DNA of 64,000 nucleotides from Haberlea rhodopensis (GCA_907163345.1 CAJQUN010000035.1:2229973-2293972); one strand, 5' to 3'. Positions 23,501 through 35,035 are shown, counted from the first letter of the stretch. Notes: generated from the letters alone by a model not told the origin. Program-made: numbers and translations.

Positions 23501-26500
23501 TATCTACAAACACTTGGACGATGGAAAGGTAACCATCTTGATAGTATATGTGGATGATATTATCTTAACAAGTGATAATATAGAAGAAGCTCGAAAACTG
23601 AAGGAATTTCTAGCTACTGAATTCGAAGTTAAGGATCTGGGAAACATGCGATATTTCTTGGGAATGGAAGTAGCACGGAGCAAAGTAGGAATCACGATAT
23701 CCCAAAGGAAATATACACTGGACTTACTAAAGGAAGCAGGTATGCTAGGCTGCAAACCAGCCGAGACACCTATGGAACAGAATCTGAAACTCGGGTTAAA
23801 TGATGACACTAATAAAGTGGATCGAGAAAGTTACCAACGTATGGTAGGAAATTAATCTATCTTTCTCACACGAGACCAGATATTGCCTTTGCTGTGAGTG
23901 TTGTAAGTCAGTTCATGCATTCTCCATGCAACCAACATCTTCAGGCAGTACGACGGATTCTGAGGTATCTCAAAGGAAATCCTGGTAAAGGCATGTTTTT
24001 CGAAAAAAATAAAAAACGCGGTATTGAGGTATACACTGATGCTGATTGGGCTGGATCAGTAATGGATAGACGATCAACTGCAGGTTACTGTACTTATGTA
24101 TCGGGTAACCTTGTTACTTGGAGAAGTAAGAAACAATCAGTTGTGTCTAGAAGCAGTGCAGAAGCAGAATTTCGAGCTGTTGCTCAAGGACTCTGTGAAG
24201 GTATTTGGCTATCTAGATTAATGGAGGAATTGAAGTTTTTTAACAAAGAGCCTATGAAACTATACTGTGACAACAAGGCAGCAGTAAACATTGCTCATAA
24301 CCCAGTCCATCATGATAGAACAGAGCATGTTGAGATCAACAGGCACTTTATCAAAGAAAAAATTGAGGATAAAAGTGTATGTATGATTTATGTTCCTTCA
24401 GGACATCAAGTTGCAGATATTTTAACGAAGAGTTTATCAAAGGCAGCATTCAATCAATTGACAAGCAAGCTAGGAATGATAAATATCTATTCTCTAGCTT
24501 GAGGGGGAGTGTTGGAGATAATTAGATAATTATCATATTAGATACTATTTTATCTTTATTATTTATTAGAGATATTAGATTATGAGATAAGGAGAAGTTT
24601 AGATTTAAAGAGATTGTTTAAACTAGGTTTTTTAATTGTTTTTTCTTTGTATAAATACTTCATTATTTTCTTCAGATTGAAGATAAATTTATAATAGAGA
24701 TTTTTTCCAATATCTCATATTTTGTAACAGAATATTTTGAAAGTGAAATATTACTTCGAAAGAGGTAGAAAAAGCATTCACTCACCCCTCTCAAGTACTC
24801 TGTAATTAACATTAAGGGCTTCTTCTCAGTAACAGCTCCTAGAAATTGGACGATATTTGGATGACGAAGCTTCACTAGCAAATTGACCTCGTGCCTGAAG
24901 TCCTGACTGAATTTAGGGCAAGAGACAAAACAATTTATCACAAGTCAGGGAGGAAAAGGCTGAAGTAAATAGCTAAAACATGTACTACTGTGGTGACTGA
25001 GGAAGCTCTCAATTATTAAAACTCCAAGTGTAAAACTAAAAAAAGATCGATACATGAGATTTAGCATGTGAATTAGGAGGCATGAAAGTGAGGACTAGTA
25101 TTCAAATTAAAGCATCTAACACCCATTAAACAAGGAGAAAGAATGGGAAGTAACATATTGTGAAATGCAGTCAAGACACATACATCACTAATTTGTCATC
25201 TGAAAGGCTTGGGAGAATGCGTTTAACAGCTACTGGTGTTCCGCGCCAAGAAACTTTTAGTATCTCACCAAAAGACCCCTACCAATATCAGCTGTCATCA
25301 GCAACAATGAGCTTTGCCGATAGAAATCAAGTATTACACGAACTTGAAGTGGCGAGCAACAAAAAACAGCTATTGATGGATTACAAAAAAAGTATAAACA
25401 AATTGTAGTAAGCAAACAGCTACTAGAAACAAAAGTGCAAGATACATCGAACCATACTACCATAGTTATTAAAGGCGCATAACACACTGAAGCACAAAGT
25501 TGTCCTGGGGCTGTAGCGCATAGAGCCGACACGAAGCGCGCGCTTTACTAAAGTAAAGCGCACCAACTTATATATTCTTAATATATCAAAATGTCCATAA
25601 ATTTTAACCGTTATAAATAAACAAACTTAAAGATAATAAAGTTAAATAATAAAGTAAACTCAAATGACAACAAAATTAAATAAAATATTAAATATCATAA
25701 TGCAAAAAAATATTAAAATTTAAAAATGCTTACATATTAAACTACCCAAAGTTTCAAATTAAAAAAAAAAACAAATCTATTTATCACTCATATCTTCAAC
25801 TTTAAGACAATGGCATCTTCATCATCTGTATTATCACCAAATTTATAACGCTCAAAATCATTATCTTCCTCTAGTTTGGTTAACAAAAGGTAATGTATGC
25901 AACAAATAAACCGTAACATGCTTTGGGCTATTTTTTATAAGCTAAAATATAAATATAATGGCCCAACTAAACCTTAATCACTAGTAGAAACTAACAGCCG
26001 CCTATATTTTCAGTCTTTGGCAAAGGCACGGTAAAGCGCGTGCCCTGGTTATGAGTAAAAGTGCAGGAAGCGCGGAAAGGCGCACGCCTTTCAAAAACAA
26101 GGAGTGCAAGGCACTACGAGGCGCAAGGCCTGAGCCTTGGGCTAAGGCGCGCGCCTTGCGGCCTTTTAATAACTAAGCATACTAACCGACTGCTGCCCTA
26201 AAATCGATCTATAAGAAAAAAGGAAAATGTACATCGCAAACTCAAGATGAATCGTTCAACAGCAGAAACATAAGAAACCCTTTAAGGTCAACATAACATG
26301 GTGAATACGCTAGAACGTTATGATAAAGACACAATAAACACAGTAGGATCATAAATATTTGAAATCCTACAAAGATAAACCTTGACACAAACGCCTTTAC
26401 AAAAACAAACCAATAAAGAAATCCTCATATTCAAGTAGGTAAAGCATGGATTTTAACAGAAAAATATAATGCTTCATAAGAATGTTCCACTTTGTAAAAC

Positions 26501-28010
26501 TAAACACGATATTCAAACTTCATATTGTGAGGGGAGAAAGAATGCAGATTTTATAATTGAAAACACTGTACATATCAAATTTCTTGATTTCCTTTCAGCA
26601 AAGAAAGTCAAGTTATTCTATAAGTTCATAGTAACCAAGTGATGATTAAAAAATAACTTTATTGTGCAAATGAATACCGACCTTCCCAATGAGAATTGCG
26701 CCTGAGAAGTTCAGCTCAGTCGGGTCAATCTCCCAGTCACACTTCTTTGGAAGAGGAGGTGGTACAGGCCTTGGTTCAAAATGACTTCCATTCTGGCCCT
26801 GCGATATGCTCGAAGGATTTATCCATATGGAAAGGAAGCCAAGAAAGTATGAAAATGAATTTTCATCTTATAAGATGGAAGATGACAGCATAATTTGAAA
26901 TTCAGCTCATTTGAGCATGTTTCACGAATCTCATTGCCACCTTCAGGGGTTACAAACCGTCAATTTCCTTTTGTTACACCATTTCACAGATAAATAATTA
27001 AAAATTTAGGGCTTATATCTACACCTAGTGAAAAATCGTGCATCTTTCCACTTACAAGAAGGAGCAGAAGTTGCCTCGTGATTTCAGTGCTTCCGTCTCA
27101 ATAAAGTCACGAATACAAAGGTAAACTTAATGAAGAGAATTGATATAGACATGAAAGTAAAACACCTAAGCCTCAAACAACTAACATGGAAAAAAAACAT
27201 ATTTTCAGAAACTATAAGTAAAAACTTAAGAGAGGTACTGAACAAATAAAGCAGTCAATACTCAATACGACAGCATTCCAGTAATCGTACAGTCTCAAGT
27301 GCACAAAAGGGTGATAAAATCAACAAGCGTTAAGCTTACATAAGATAGGCCACCATAAGAATTCAACAATTCGATCATGGCAAATCTTTTTGCTCCTTCG
27401 GCATCAGCTAAAGGCTGTTTTACAAACACGAAGATCAGATAGCAGAGCACGGAAGTCAATACGATTTCTTAAAAAAAGCACAAAATTACCCATCGCGTAA
27501 ATCCAAAAAATGCATTAGTTGTCAAATTTTGGCAGATATAATGTTTTAAAGCTCAAAAAGTCTTCACAAACCAATAGAATTAGAAATTAAAACAAAAGCT
27601 AATAAAAAAATGATCACCAAAATACTCGAGCCGGAACTCAACAATTATTACACACACATTAAGTGTATATGTACATGAACATGGTGATAAAAACTCACGG
27701 TATTTTTCCATCGATCTTGAGCGTTGACGTCAGCTTCGTGGTCTAGAAGACACTTGGCGACTTCGATCCAGCCGTGAATTGCTGCCACGTGGAGCGGAGT
27801 TCGATTATCATAATCTCTAGCGTGCACCAGAGATAGATCCTCCTCCAGCAACTTCCTGACCGCAGCCGCGTCGTTTTGGTGAGCGTGCCAAAGAATTAGA
27901 GACGTCCGGCTCACTCGTGCCTTCTCTTTTTTCTTCTCCCTCTCTGCCGCCGCGGATGGAGGCGGCGGCTGCGCATCGCAGTGGCCGGAGCTACCTTCGC
28001 TTCCACTCAT
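17560..28010 (-). CDS. VIK: VH1-interacting kinase (VIK)-like ankyrin/Raf-like protein kinase, 11 coding exons
   Basis: Exons, minus strand order: 28010-27699, 27414-27340, 26798-26682, 25278-25184, 24906-24786, 19461-19382, 19000-18941, 18844-18723, 18640-18555, 18466-18351, 17686-17560. All introns have GT-AG ends, and the exons sum to 1311 nt, 436 codons plus stop, all in frame. Residues about 36-129 form ankyrin repeats (NRTPLHVAAIHGWIEVAKCL). The kinase domain follows, with Gly loop GKGSFG (167-172), Lys187 in VAVK, Glu206, HRDLKP (281-286), DFG (303-305) and APE (332-334), so it should be active. Sequence and length match plant VIK / integrin-linked-kinase-like group C Raf-type MAPKKKs. 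In Arabidopsis VIK is linked to vascular receptor signalling and sugar transport, which I take from knowledge of the family. A Copia element sits antisense in intron 5. Confidence 0.93.
17943..18368. repeat. 212/214-bp tandem duplication across a kinase exon-intron border
   Basis: Copy A is 17943-18154 and copy B is 18155-18368, about 95% alike by eye. Copy B contains the last 18 nt of exon 10 and its donor (GTAAGT, minus). Copy A repeats those exon bases with a donor changed to GTAAAT. The intron therefore carries a decoy donor. Confidence 0.85.
19500..19721 (+). repeat. 5' LTR of the intronic Copia element
   Basis: TGTTGGAG...TTGTAACA. A TATA box (GTATAAATAC) lies near 19638-19647, followed by the start of the presumed R region. 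Confidence 0.9.
19722..19734 (+). other. Primer binding site, intronic Copia
   Basis: TGGTATCAGAGCC directly abuts the LTR end and is complementary to initiator-Met tRNA. Confidence 0.9.
19860..19975 (+). repeat. GC-rich repeat in the Copia leader
   Basis: About three copies of a 17-nt unit, ACTGTTCACGCGATTTT, followed by degenerate GCGCGATAACTG and TGTAGCG pieces, between primer site and gag. The CGCG ends could pair across each unit. Confidence 0.6.
20099..20770 (+). pseudogene. Copia gag, N-terminal part
   Basis: ATG at 20099 opens 223 codons: a Pro-rich start, LNSRNFLQWSQSVLIVIRG (residues about 36-54), AWLINSMEPRISQNFLF (about 86-102), IWDVVTETYSDLGN (about 109-122), and LTGLNKDLDEVRGRILGRG (about 188-206). 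This is the plant Copia gag core. It ends in a TGA just before the knuckle-bearing part in the next frame (20774 on), so the polyprotein is broken by a frameshift and a stop. Confidence 0.85.
20774..24502 (+). pseudogene. Copia pol (protease, integrase, RT, RNase H), broken
   Basis: In order: a gag-end knuckle CHRPYHTQANCWKLHGKP (about 20921), protease WILDSGTSDHMTG (about 21211), and a pre-integrase domain ending with a TAG at 21629. Integrase follows with HSDMWGPS, RTDNGHEF and TPQQNGVAERKNRHLLEIAR (21665-22200). RT runs from about 23040 with the intact YVDDI box near 23550, and RNase H has YTDADWAGS, SRSSAEAEFRA and DNKAAVN (23894-24502), ending ADILTKSLS. Stops or shifts occur near 21629, 22430, 23024, 23530 and 23855. 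Catalytic motifs survive, so decay is recent. Confidence 0.9.
24510..24729 (+). repeat. 3' LTR of the intronic Copia element
   Basis: TGTTGGAG...TTGTAACA, directly after polypurine tract GAGGGGGAG. Followed by the second GAATA target copy. Confidence 0.9.
25464..26174. mobile_element. Non-autonomous TIR element (MITE-like) in a kinase intron
   Basis: Ends are inverted: AGTTATTAAAGGCGC at the left and the complement of AGTTATTAAAAGGCCGC at the right. Both subterminal regions are rich in GCGC and AAGGCG words, with an AT-rich core. No transposase is present. A clear long target-site duplication is not visible, so the superfamily (hAT-like by its AAGGCGC style) is a guess. Confidence 0.6.
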
Positions 28011-28399
28011 TGGTTAGATTAGTGTTTTCTTTAACCTTTTTCACGACTTATTATAGAAGTTTGCTTTCTTATCGTATCGGCTAATGCAATATAAAACCAT
28101 TTATATATTAATCAATTTAATTTAAATTTTTTAATAATATTTAACCATTTTAAATATTTTATTTTATTCCAATTTAAGAATTCAATATATTTTGGCAGAA
28201 ATTAATGGAAATCTTCATTTGAGTTTCCAAAAAGATTAAATTGGTTGACTTTCTCTTAAAGTCAAATGATATGTTTCCATACGAAATTTAAAGTCCAATT
28301 GAGGATAATATTTATAATTCAATCCTAAAGAATATATTATCTAAATAAAATCTTACATGATATGACTATACAACAAAAATGGTTTTTTAATTAGGCAGT
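28011..28399 (-). promoter_or_regulatory. Kinase upstream region with TATA-like box
   Basis: 390 bp between the kinase ATG and the inverted LTR pair. Minus strand shows TTAATATATAAATGG around 28096-28112, about 90 bases before the ATG, a plausible TATA box. No other element is clear. The native promoter may extend into or be replaced by the LTR sequence. Confidence 0.35.
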
Positions 28400-30854
28400 T
28401 GATGTGACTAGAAATAGACACGTCATTAGTTTAATTGTATACGATTTGGTATGTTTTGATGGATAATTTGATATATATGCTACCTAATCGTATATTTGTG
28501 TAATTGTAGGTAGAATCGAAGAATTCGAGCTAAAAACGATGTATAAAGACCAAGGAAAGATATGTAAATGATAAGGACTCAAGGTTGATCAAGAAAAAGG
28601 CCACAAGTGTAATTTTGATGAAGAGATCGATCGCATGGATGAGGAGATCGATCGCCTTTGGACAGAAAGTTGAGCAACAATTTACACGAGTCAGCGATCG
28701 ATCGGAAGAATGAGGCGATCGGTCGCCAAATCTTACTGGAGCCAAGCGATCGATCGCTACAAAGAGGCTATCGATCTCCTGAAGAGATTTCCCGAAAAAA
28801 ATAAAGCCAGCGATCGATCGCTAGTCTGAGGCGATCGATCGCTAGACGAGTTTTGGAAATATTGGAAACTTGATTTTTTTACCATCTTGGATAGGTTTTA
28901 CCTACAATATCAGATTCCCACCATCTTTGGACGAAATTGGGGACCTTAAATCATATGAATAGTCATATTTTGAGGGGACCAACATAGTTTAGACATTAGA
29001 TTTTATTTTTCTCTCAACTTTTGAAGAACAACTCGAAGAACGAAGACGGAATCAACAAGCCGGAATCGTGTTTCGCTTTAGTAACTTTCTTTTCTATTGA
29101 TTGTTTGATGTTTTTTTATACAATTTTTGTTTGTTTTAAATCAAATTATGAGTAGCTAAACACTTTGATTCTTGGTTAAGGGAAACTTGCCCTTGGAATA
29201 AAAATACTTGTGAAATTTTTGGTTTGAGTGTTGAATTTTTAATTCAATTTCAATTTATTTTTCAGATTATGATTCTTATGATTGATGTATTTGATTGATA
29301 GATTGATCACCTAATAATTACATACACTATCTAATGTTAATTAAGAAGCAACTAAGATTGATAATTACCTGATGTTGGTGTTATTAAATTCTTAGGAAAA
29401 ACGATCGATGATTAATTCTAACGGCTGTAGTTTTTATTGATTAAATTCATCAAACTTACTAGTTTTGAAACTATCATTGATTTAATCTTAACGGCTGTAG
29501 TTTTGGTTAAAGATTTGATAAGAGTCGAATTAAATGTTGTTTTCTTTTTTACTACGATTAAGGTAATGGAGGAATTAAGTTTTTAATTGATGAATAATTG
29601 AATGAATTCAGATGTTTAGTTTGATGATCAAGTGAATATTTCCAAAGGTAAAGTTGACCAAAAACCAAGAATTGCTTTTTAATCTTGATCCTTAATCGTA
29701 GTCAAAAAGAAAACAACATTCAATTCGACTCTTATCAAATCTTTAACCAAAACTACAGCCGTTAAGATTAAATCAATGATAGTTTCAAAACTATTAAGTT
29801 TGATGAATCTAATCAATAAAAACTACAGCCGTTAGAATAAATCATCCAATCGTTTTTCCTAAGAATTTAATAACACCAACAGCAGGTAATTATCAATCTT
29901 AGTTGCTTCTTAATTAGCATTAGATAGTGTATGTGCTTATTAGGTGATCAATCTATCAATCAAATACAACAATCATAAGAATCATAATCTGAAAAAACAA
30001 ATTGAAATCGAATTAAAAATTCAGCACTCAGACAAAATTTTCACAAGTATTTTTGTTCCAAAGGCAATTATCCCTCAACCAAGAATCAAAGTGTTTAGCT
30101 ACTCATAATTTGATTTAAAACAAACGAAAATTTTATAAAAAAACATCAAACAATCAATAGAAAAGAAAGTTACTAAAGCGAAGCACGATTCCGGCTTGTT
30201 GATTCCGTCTTCGTTCTTCGAGTTGTTCTTCAAAAGTTGAGAGAAAAATAAAATCTAATGTCTAAACTATGTTGGTCCCCTCAAAATATGACTACTCATC
30301 TGATTTAAGTCCCCAATTTCGTCCAAAGATGGTGAGAATCTGATATTGTAGGTAAAATCTATCCAAGATGGTAAAAAAATCAAGTTTCCAATATTTCCAA
30401 AACTCGTCTAGTGATCGATCGCCTCAGTCTAGCGATCAATCGCTGGCTTTATTTTTTTCGGGAAATCTCTTCAGGCGATCGATCGCCTCTTTGTAGCGAT
30501 CGATCGCTTGGCTCCAGCAAGGTTTGGCGATCGATCGCCTCATTCTTCCGATCGATCGCTGACTCGTGTAAATTGTTGCTCAACTTTCTGTCCAAAGGTG
30601 ATCGATCTCCTCTTCCATGCGATCGATCTCTTCATCAAAATTACACTTTTGGCCTTTTTCTTAATCAACCTTGAGTCCTTATCATCTCCATATCTTTCCT
30701 TGGTCTTTATACATAGTTTTTAGCTCGAATTCTTCGAGTCCGCCTACAATTACACAAATATACGATTAGGTAGCATATGTATCAAATTATCCATCAAAAC
30801 ATACCAAATCGTAAACAATTAAACTCAATGATGTGTCTATTTCTAGTCACATCA
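28400..30854. repeat. Inverted pair of LTRs, 1.16-kb arms
   Basis: The left arm (28400-29563, plus orientation) and right arm (29690-30854, minus orientation) are reverse complements over about 1165 bp with few mismatches, separated by 126 bp. Each arm starts TGATGTGACTAGAAATAGACA at its outer end. The right arm is preceded on the minus strand by a purine-rich, PPT-like stretch (30855-30900). Both arms carry GCGATCGATCGC palindromes (28625-28850, 30412-30625). No coding sequence. Transcription through it would give a long hairpin RNA. Confidence 0.85.
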
Positions 30855-30975
30855 AACTCCCACATACTTACTCTTTACTCAACCTCGAGTAAATCAGACA
30901 AAACTATAATTTTTTTGTTTGGCTCATAGATTCATAACAAACTAATTTATCTCCACTTTAACGCCTCAACAATTT

Positions 30976-32248
30976 TGTTGAGCCTTAAACGCATGGTTGT
31001 GTTTAATGCTTTAATTTATCCCCGAATTATTTTTGAGTTTTGATGATCAACAAAACTTGTGTTTATTATACTAATGTGTCTACTTAGTATACAGGTGTAT
31101 TGATTGAAAGTGGATTGATTGAAGAAAATCAAGTATGCAAAATCTGGTTTGGATTGCCCCAGGCGATGGTGATCATCGCCCCAGGTGATGGCAGCCAGGC
31201 GGGGCATCGCCTCGCACATCGACAGAGGCAATGCCGAGGCTCGTGTGCAGGGGGAGTTCGCCCGAGGCGATGGGTTGATCGCTTGAGGCGATGCGTTGAA
31301 CGCCTGAGGCGATGTGTGCATCGTTTGAGGCGATGAAGATTTTGGATCAGCTGAGGCTACGGCATTTATTTTCAGTAGTGATCGCCTGAGGCGATGCGTG
31401 ATTTATGCTGACCATTGGGGCGCGGCGATGTTGATCGCCCGAGGCGATGTCTGAGGCGATCGAGGAGTGATTTCAGCCTTTTGTGTAGCAACGGCTAGTA
31501 AGAGCCTAGTGGGCCTCCTACACTATAAATATGGATGCTTTTGAGCATTTTTGAAGCTAAGAAACGAGTCTATAAACTTCAAGAAAGCTTTGCTTAATCA
31601 AATTCTATCTAGCATTGCAAACTCCATACATTTGTGTTGTATTGGAGTTTGTGATTCACTTCTTGTGTGAGAGTCTTGTGTTCTTCATTTGGTTACACCG
31701 TGAAGGTGTTGTTGATTTATTTGCAAGGTCCTCCAACACCGACGCAAGTTGGAAATTGTAAAAGTCATCAACAAGTAAAGTTGGTGCAAGTGTTGTGGCT
31801 ATCCTTGGAGCCCTTAAGGCCAAGAAGACTCGTAAAGAGTGTTGGTAACTCGGAAGAGTTTTGTGTGGCTATCCTTGGAGCCCTTAAGGCCAAGAAGACT
31901 CGTGAAGAGTGTGGTGCTCGTGAAGAGCTTTTTGTACTCGGGAAGAGTGTGTTGTGGCTAACTTGGAGCCCTTAAGGCCAAGATCATTTTCGTTCTAGTG
32001 GAACCTCGGTTAAAGGTTTTCTAACCGGGAAGAGGAGACGTAGGCAATTCATCGCCGAACTTTTATAACAAATCATTGTGTCATTTACCGCTTTATTTAA
32101 TTTACGCATTTATTTATTCCTTCAATTTTACTTATTTATCGATTGACATCAAGTCTTCCGCAGCGCAAACTCGACTTATTTGCAAATTCATTTTAAAACG
32201 CTAAAGTAGCCAAGGAACCTCATTCACCCCCCATCTTCGGTTCCAACA
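30976..32248 (+). repeat. 5' LTR, Sirevirus-like
   Basis: 1273 bp, TGTTGAGCC to TTCCAACA. GCCTGAGGCGATG / CGCCCGAGGCGATG-type palindromes fill 31154-31475. TATA-like ACTATAAATATGG is near 31520. CTCGTGAAGAG repeats lie at 31830-31945. It matches the truncated 3' LTR closely. Confidence 0.9.
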
Positions 32249-32250
32249 AG

Positions 32251-32263
32251 TGGTATCAGAGCC
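32251..32263 (+). other. Primer binding site, Sirevirus-like element
   Basis: TGGTATCAGAGCC, two bases after the LTR, complementary to initiator-Met tRNA. Confidence 0.9.
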
Positions 32264-32295
32264 ATTTGATTTTTGTTCTAAATCAAAAAATTTCT

Positions 32296-33890
32296 ATGGC
32301 TAATCTAGCAAATTAGTTTGCTCAAGGTCAATCGATTCGTCATCCGCTCTTCACGGGTGATAATTACGGTTATTAGAAGAATAAAATTTCTCTATACATC
32401 CAATCCGTGATTATGACCTTTGGAAGATTATTGTGAAAGGTCCACATATTCCTTTAAAGGAAGTTGGGAGAATAAGTATTCCCAAAGAAATGGACGATTT
32501 CACAAGATCGGACATGATTTTAAATTCGCAAAATGCTAAAGCTGTTAATATTTTACATTGTGCTTTAGATATGAAGGAGTACAACCGGATCTCGATATGC
32601 TCAACAGCAAAGGAAATATGGGACAAATTGCAAATTTGTCATGAGGGGACAAATCAAGTGAAGGAGAAAAAGATAGATCTACTTCAACTCAAGTATGAGA
32701 CATTTGAGATGGAATTTGGAGAAGACGTCGACTCGATGTTTAGGAGGCTCACCCAAATCATAAACGAGCTTGCCCAACTTGGAGAGAAGTATCCTCCAAA
32801 GAAAATATGGAGAAGAGCACTAAGAGCCTTGCCAAAGGAATGGGATGCAAAGAGGACGGCCATCATCGAATCCAACAAAGGAGAAAGTGTATCATATGAC
32901 CTTGATGAACTTCATGGTACATTGGTGACCCATGAACTTGAAGTGTCAACAAGGAAGGGAATAAAGGAGGATGAGAGATCCATAAGAAAATGAATAGTCT
33001 TGGTCGGGAGGAAAGATCAATCCGATGATGAAGATGATGATGATAATGAAGAGATGATCTTGTTCACTAGAAAGTTCAAGAAATTCTTCAACAAACACAA
33101 CAAGCCAAAGACCTCCGGTGCTACCAAACATGATTCAAAACACGAGGTAACTTGCTATAATTGTCAAGATAAAAGTCATTATGCTAATAAATGTCCTAGG
33201 AAGAAGAATGAGGACAAAGGGAAGAAGAAGGCCCTTATAGCCACATGGAGTGATAGTGACTCCGATGAAGAAGAAGCAACAAATCTTTGTCTAATGGCTC
33301 TTGGAGATGAAGATGAAGAGGATGATGAGGTACCATCTTATGATGAATTCTTAGATGCTTATAATGAACTCATTGATTGTCTTGGTAGAACCAAGAAGAA
33401 CAATAAATTGCTTAAGCTAGATTTTGCTAAGAAGGAAAGAGAAAATATTATTTTGAAAAATCAAGTGCATGATTTAAAGACATCTTTTGCCAAGTTTAGT
33501 GATAGTAGCTTAAAGATGAATGAATTGCTTGGCTTGCAACGTTGTAGCTTTGATAAAGCCGGACTAGGCTTCTCGAGCAAAACTAAAACTTTTTCAAGCT
33601 TGTTGGCTAAAGCCAAGCATAATTCTCCTACTTGCACTTATTGTTGCAAAGATGACCATACTAAGAATAAATGTAGGTTTGCCAAAATCCAATACCAACA
33701 TAACAAAAGGTGGAAATGGATTCCGAAGGCATTGATGAAAGCTAACACACAAGGACCCAAAAATCAAATGGGTACCAAAGATCCTCCTATTGTTAATTTA
33801 TTTTGTAGGGACAACCAAGTGATGGATGATGAAGGACTAGCACCTCAAGGGAGGAAACCATCTCATGCACCACAATAGAAGAAGCGCGAG
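32296..33890 (+). pseudogene. Sirevirus-type gag with stops
   Basis: ATG at 32296 with TAG codons at 32314 and 32374 and a shift near 32405. It then reads openly from 32433 (GPHIPLKEVG, a UBN2-type gag core with MFRRLTQIINELAQLGEKY about residues 91-109 of that stretch) to a TGA at 32991. It resumes at 33000 with KFKKFFNKH, CCHC knuckle CYNCQDKSHYANKCP, an acidic DSDSDEEE block, a Lys/Glu-rich coil, and a second knuckle CTYCCKDDHTKNKC, ending at 33878. It is homologous to the gag at 2692-3576. Only a few point changes separate it from an intact frame, so the copy is not ancient. Confidence 0.85.
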
Positions 33891-34705
33891 GTATAGGACC
33901 AATGACAAGAACACACTTGTCATCAAAGGTAAATTTATTTTGTGCATTTTAAAAGAGAAATTCAAAATTTCATTGGCACAAATTAATTGTGACCAATAAA
34001 TAATGAAGCTCAATATTCATTGATAGTAAAATGCATTTCCCCTTAGCATGTGCACATATAAATTGTTTTGATGCATGATTTATGCTTATCTCTTTATAGT
34101 AAGTATCTTGATATGCCTTGAGTTCAAATTTGAATCATGCAATGTGAAAATGTGAAATTATGTGATTAAGCATGCTATAAGTGTTTGAATGCTCATTCTT
34201 TGATATAATGCTATCATGACCTTAATAATTTTATCATGAGAATAATAATGTATATTGGGCATCAGTGCATGAACCCTTGGTAGAACATTTGCACATTTTG
34301 CACATTTAGAATTCATTGTTGATGACCTTAAACGCATGTTTGTATTCCTCTAAATGATTTAATCTTATGCTTATTACATGCTTGATGAGGAACATGTGTA
34401 AATTGTTAAAATATGGCTATGTGTCAACATATACTTGTGATATGATTATTTGAATTGTATGCTTTTTTATTATCACAAAAAGGGGGAGAATTTTGTGATA
34501 AACTTGAAGTTTAATACATGCATAGTTTGAGGGGGATAGTTTTTGTATGCATGGTTTGAGAGGGAGAGTTGTTTGTATTATGCATTACTTGGTTAAATCT
34601 TGTATGTGCTATGCAATTGTTAAGTGGGAGTCATGTTTACTCACATTTCATGCATACTACGTATTCAAGTTTATCAAGTTTTGTGATCATCAAAAAGGGG
34701 GAGAT
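33891..34705 (+). other. Non-coding 3' region with multiple polypurine tracts
   Basis: Contains at least four purine runs before the LTR: AAAAAGGGGGAGA near 34479, GAGGGGGATAG near 34529, GAGAGGGAGAG near 34557, and the true PPT AAAAAGGGGGAGAT at 34692-34705. No protein match. The same pattern occurs in the minus-strand copy. Confidence 0.65.
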
Positions 34706-35035
34706 TGTTGAGCCTTAAACGCATGGTTGTGTTTAATGCTTTAATTTATCCCCGAATTATTTTTGAGTTCTGATGATCAACAAAACTTGTGTTTGTTATA
34801 CTAATGTGTCTACTTAGTATACAGGTGTATTGATTGAAAGTGGATTGATTGAAGAAAATCAAGTATGCAAGATCTGGGCTGGATCGCCCCAGGCGATGGT
34901 GATCATCGCCCCAGGCGATGGCAGCCAGGCGGGGCATCGCCACGCACATCGACAGAGGCGACGCCGAGGCTCGCGTGCAGGGGGAGTTCGCCCGAGGCCA
35001 TGGGTTGATCGCCTGAGGCGATGCGTTGAACGCCT
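34706..35035 (+). repeat. 3' LTR, truncated
   Basis: The first 330 bp of the LTR, almost identical to 30976-31305, then an abrupt switch to Athila protease sequence at about 35036. Confidence 0.85.

Larger units (their letters stand above)
19500..24729 (+). mobile_element. Copia LTR retrotransposon inside kinase intron 5, antisense
   Basis: Complete structure: 5' LTR 19500-19721, primer site 19722, gag-pol, polypurine tract GAGGGGGAG (24501-24509), 3' LTR 24510-24729, and 5-bp target-site duplication GAATA on both sides (19495-19499, 24730-24734). The LTRs (222 and 220 bp) differ at only about 7 places, so the insertion is fairly recent, yet the coding region has stops and frameshifts. It lies opposite to the kinase and enlarges that intron by 5.2 kb without touching exons or splice sites. 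Confidence 0.95.
30976..35035 (+). mobile_element. Sirevirus-like element with gag but no pol (TR-GAG type)
   Basis: Plus-strand element: 5' LTR 30976-32248, primer site 32251-32263, gag 32296 to about 33890, non-coding 3' region with polypurine runs, PPT 34692-34705, 3' LTR from 34706, cut at 35035 by Athila sequence. Between gag and the 3' LTR (about 800 bp) there is no protease, integrase, RT or RNase H. This matches elements described in plants as terminal-repeat retrotransposons with a gag domain only. It is related to the minus-strand element at 113-3770. Confidence 0.85.

Noticed and set aside
17560..28010. Reading the kinase as a true integrin-linked kinase
   Set aside because: Plants have no integrins. 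Ankyrin plus Raf-like kinase with HRD and DFG present fits the plant VIK/ILK group C kinases.
28400..30854. Inverted repeat as a foldback DNA transposon
   Set aside because: Each arm begins with an LTR-like TGATG end and one has a PPT-like tract outside it. No short target duplication at the outer ends was found, so two LTRs in opposite orientation are the simpler reading.
31150..31480. CRISPR-like array of short palindromes
   Set aside because: Spacing is irregular, units vary, no cas genes, and the block lies within an LTR of a plant retrotransposon.
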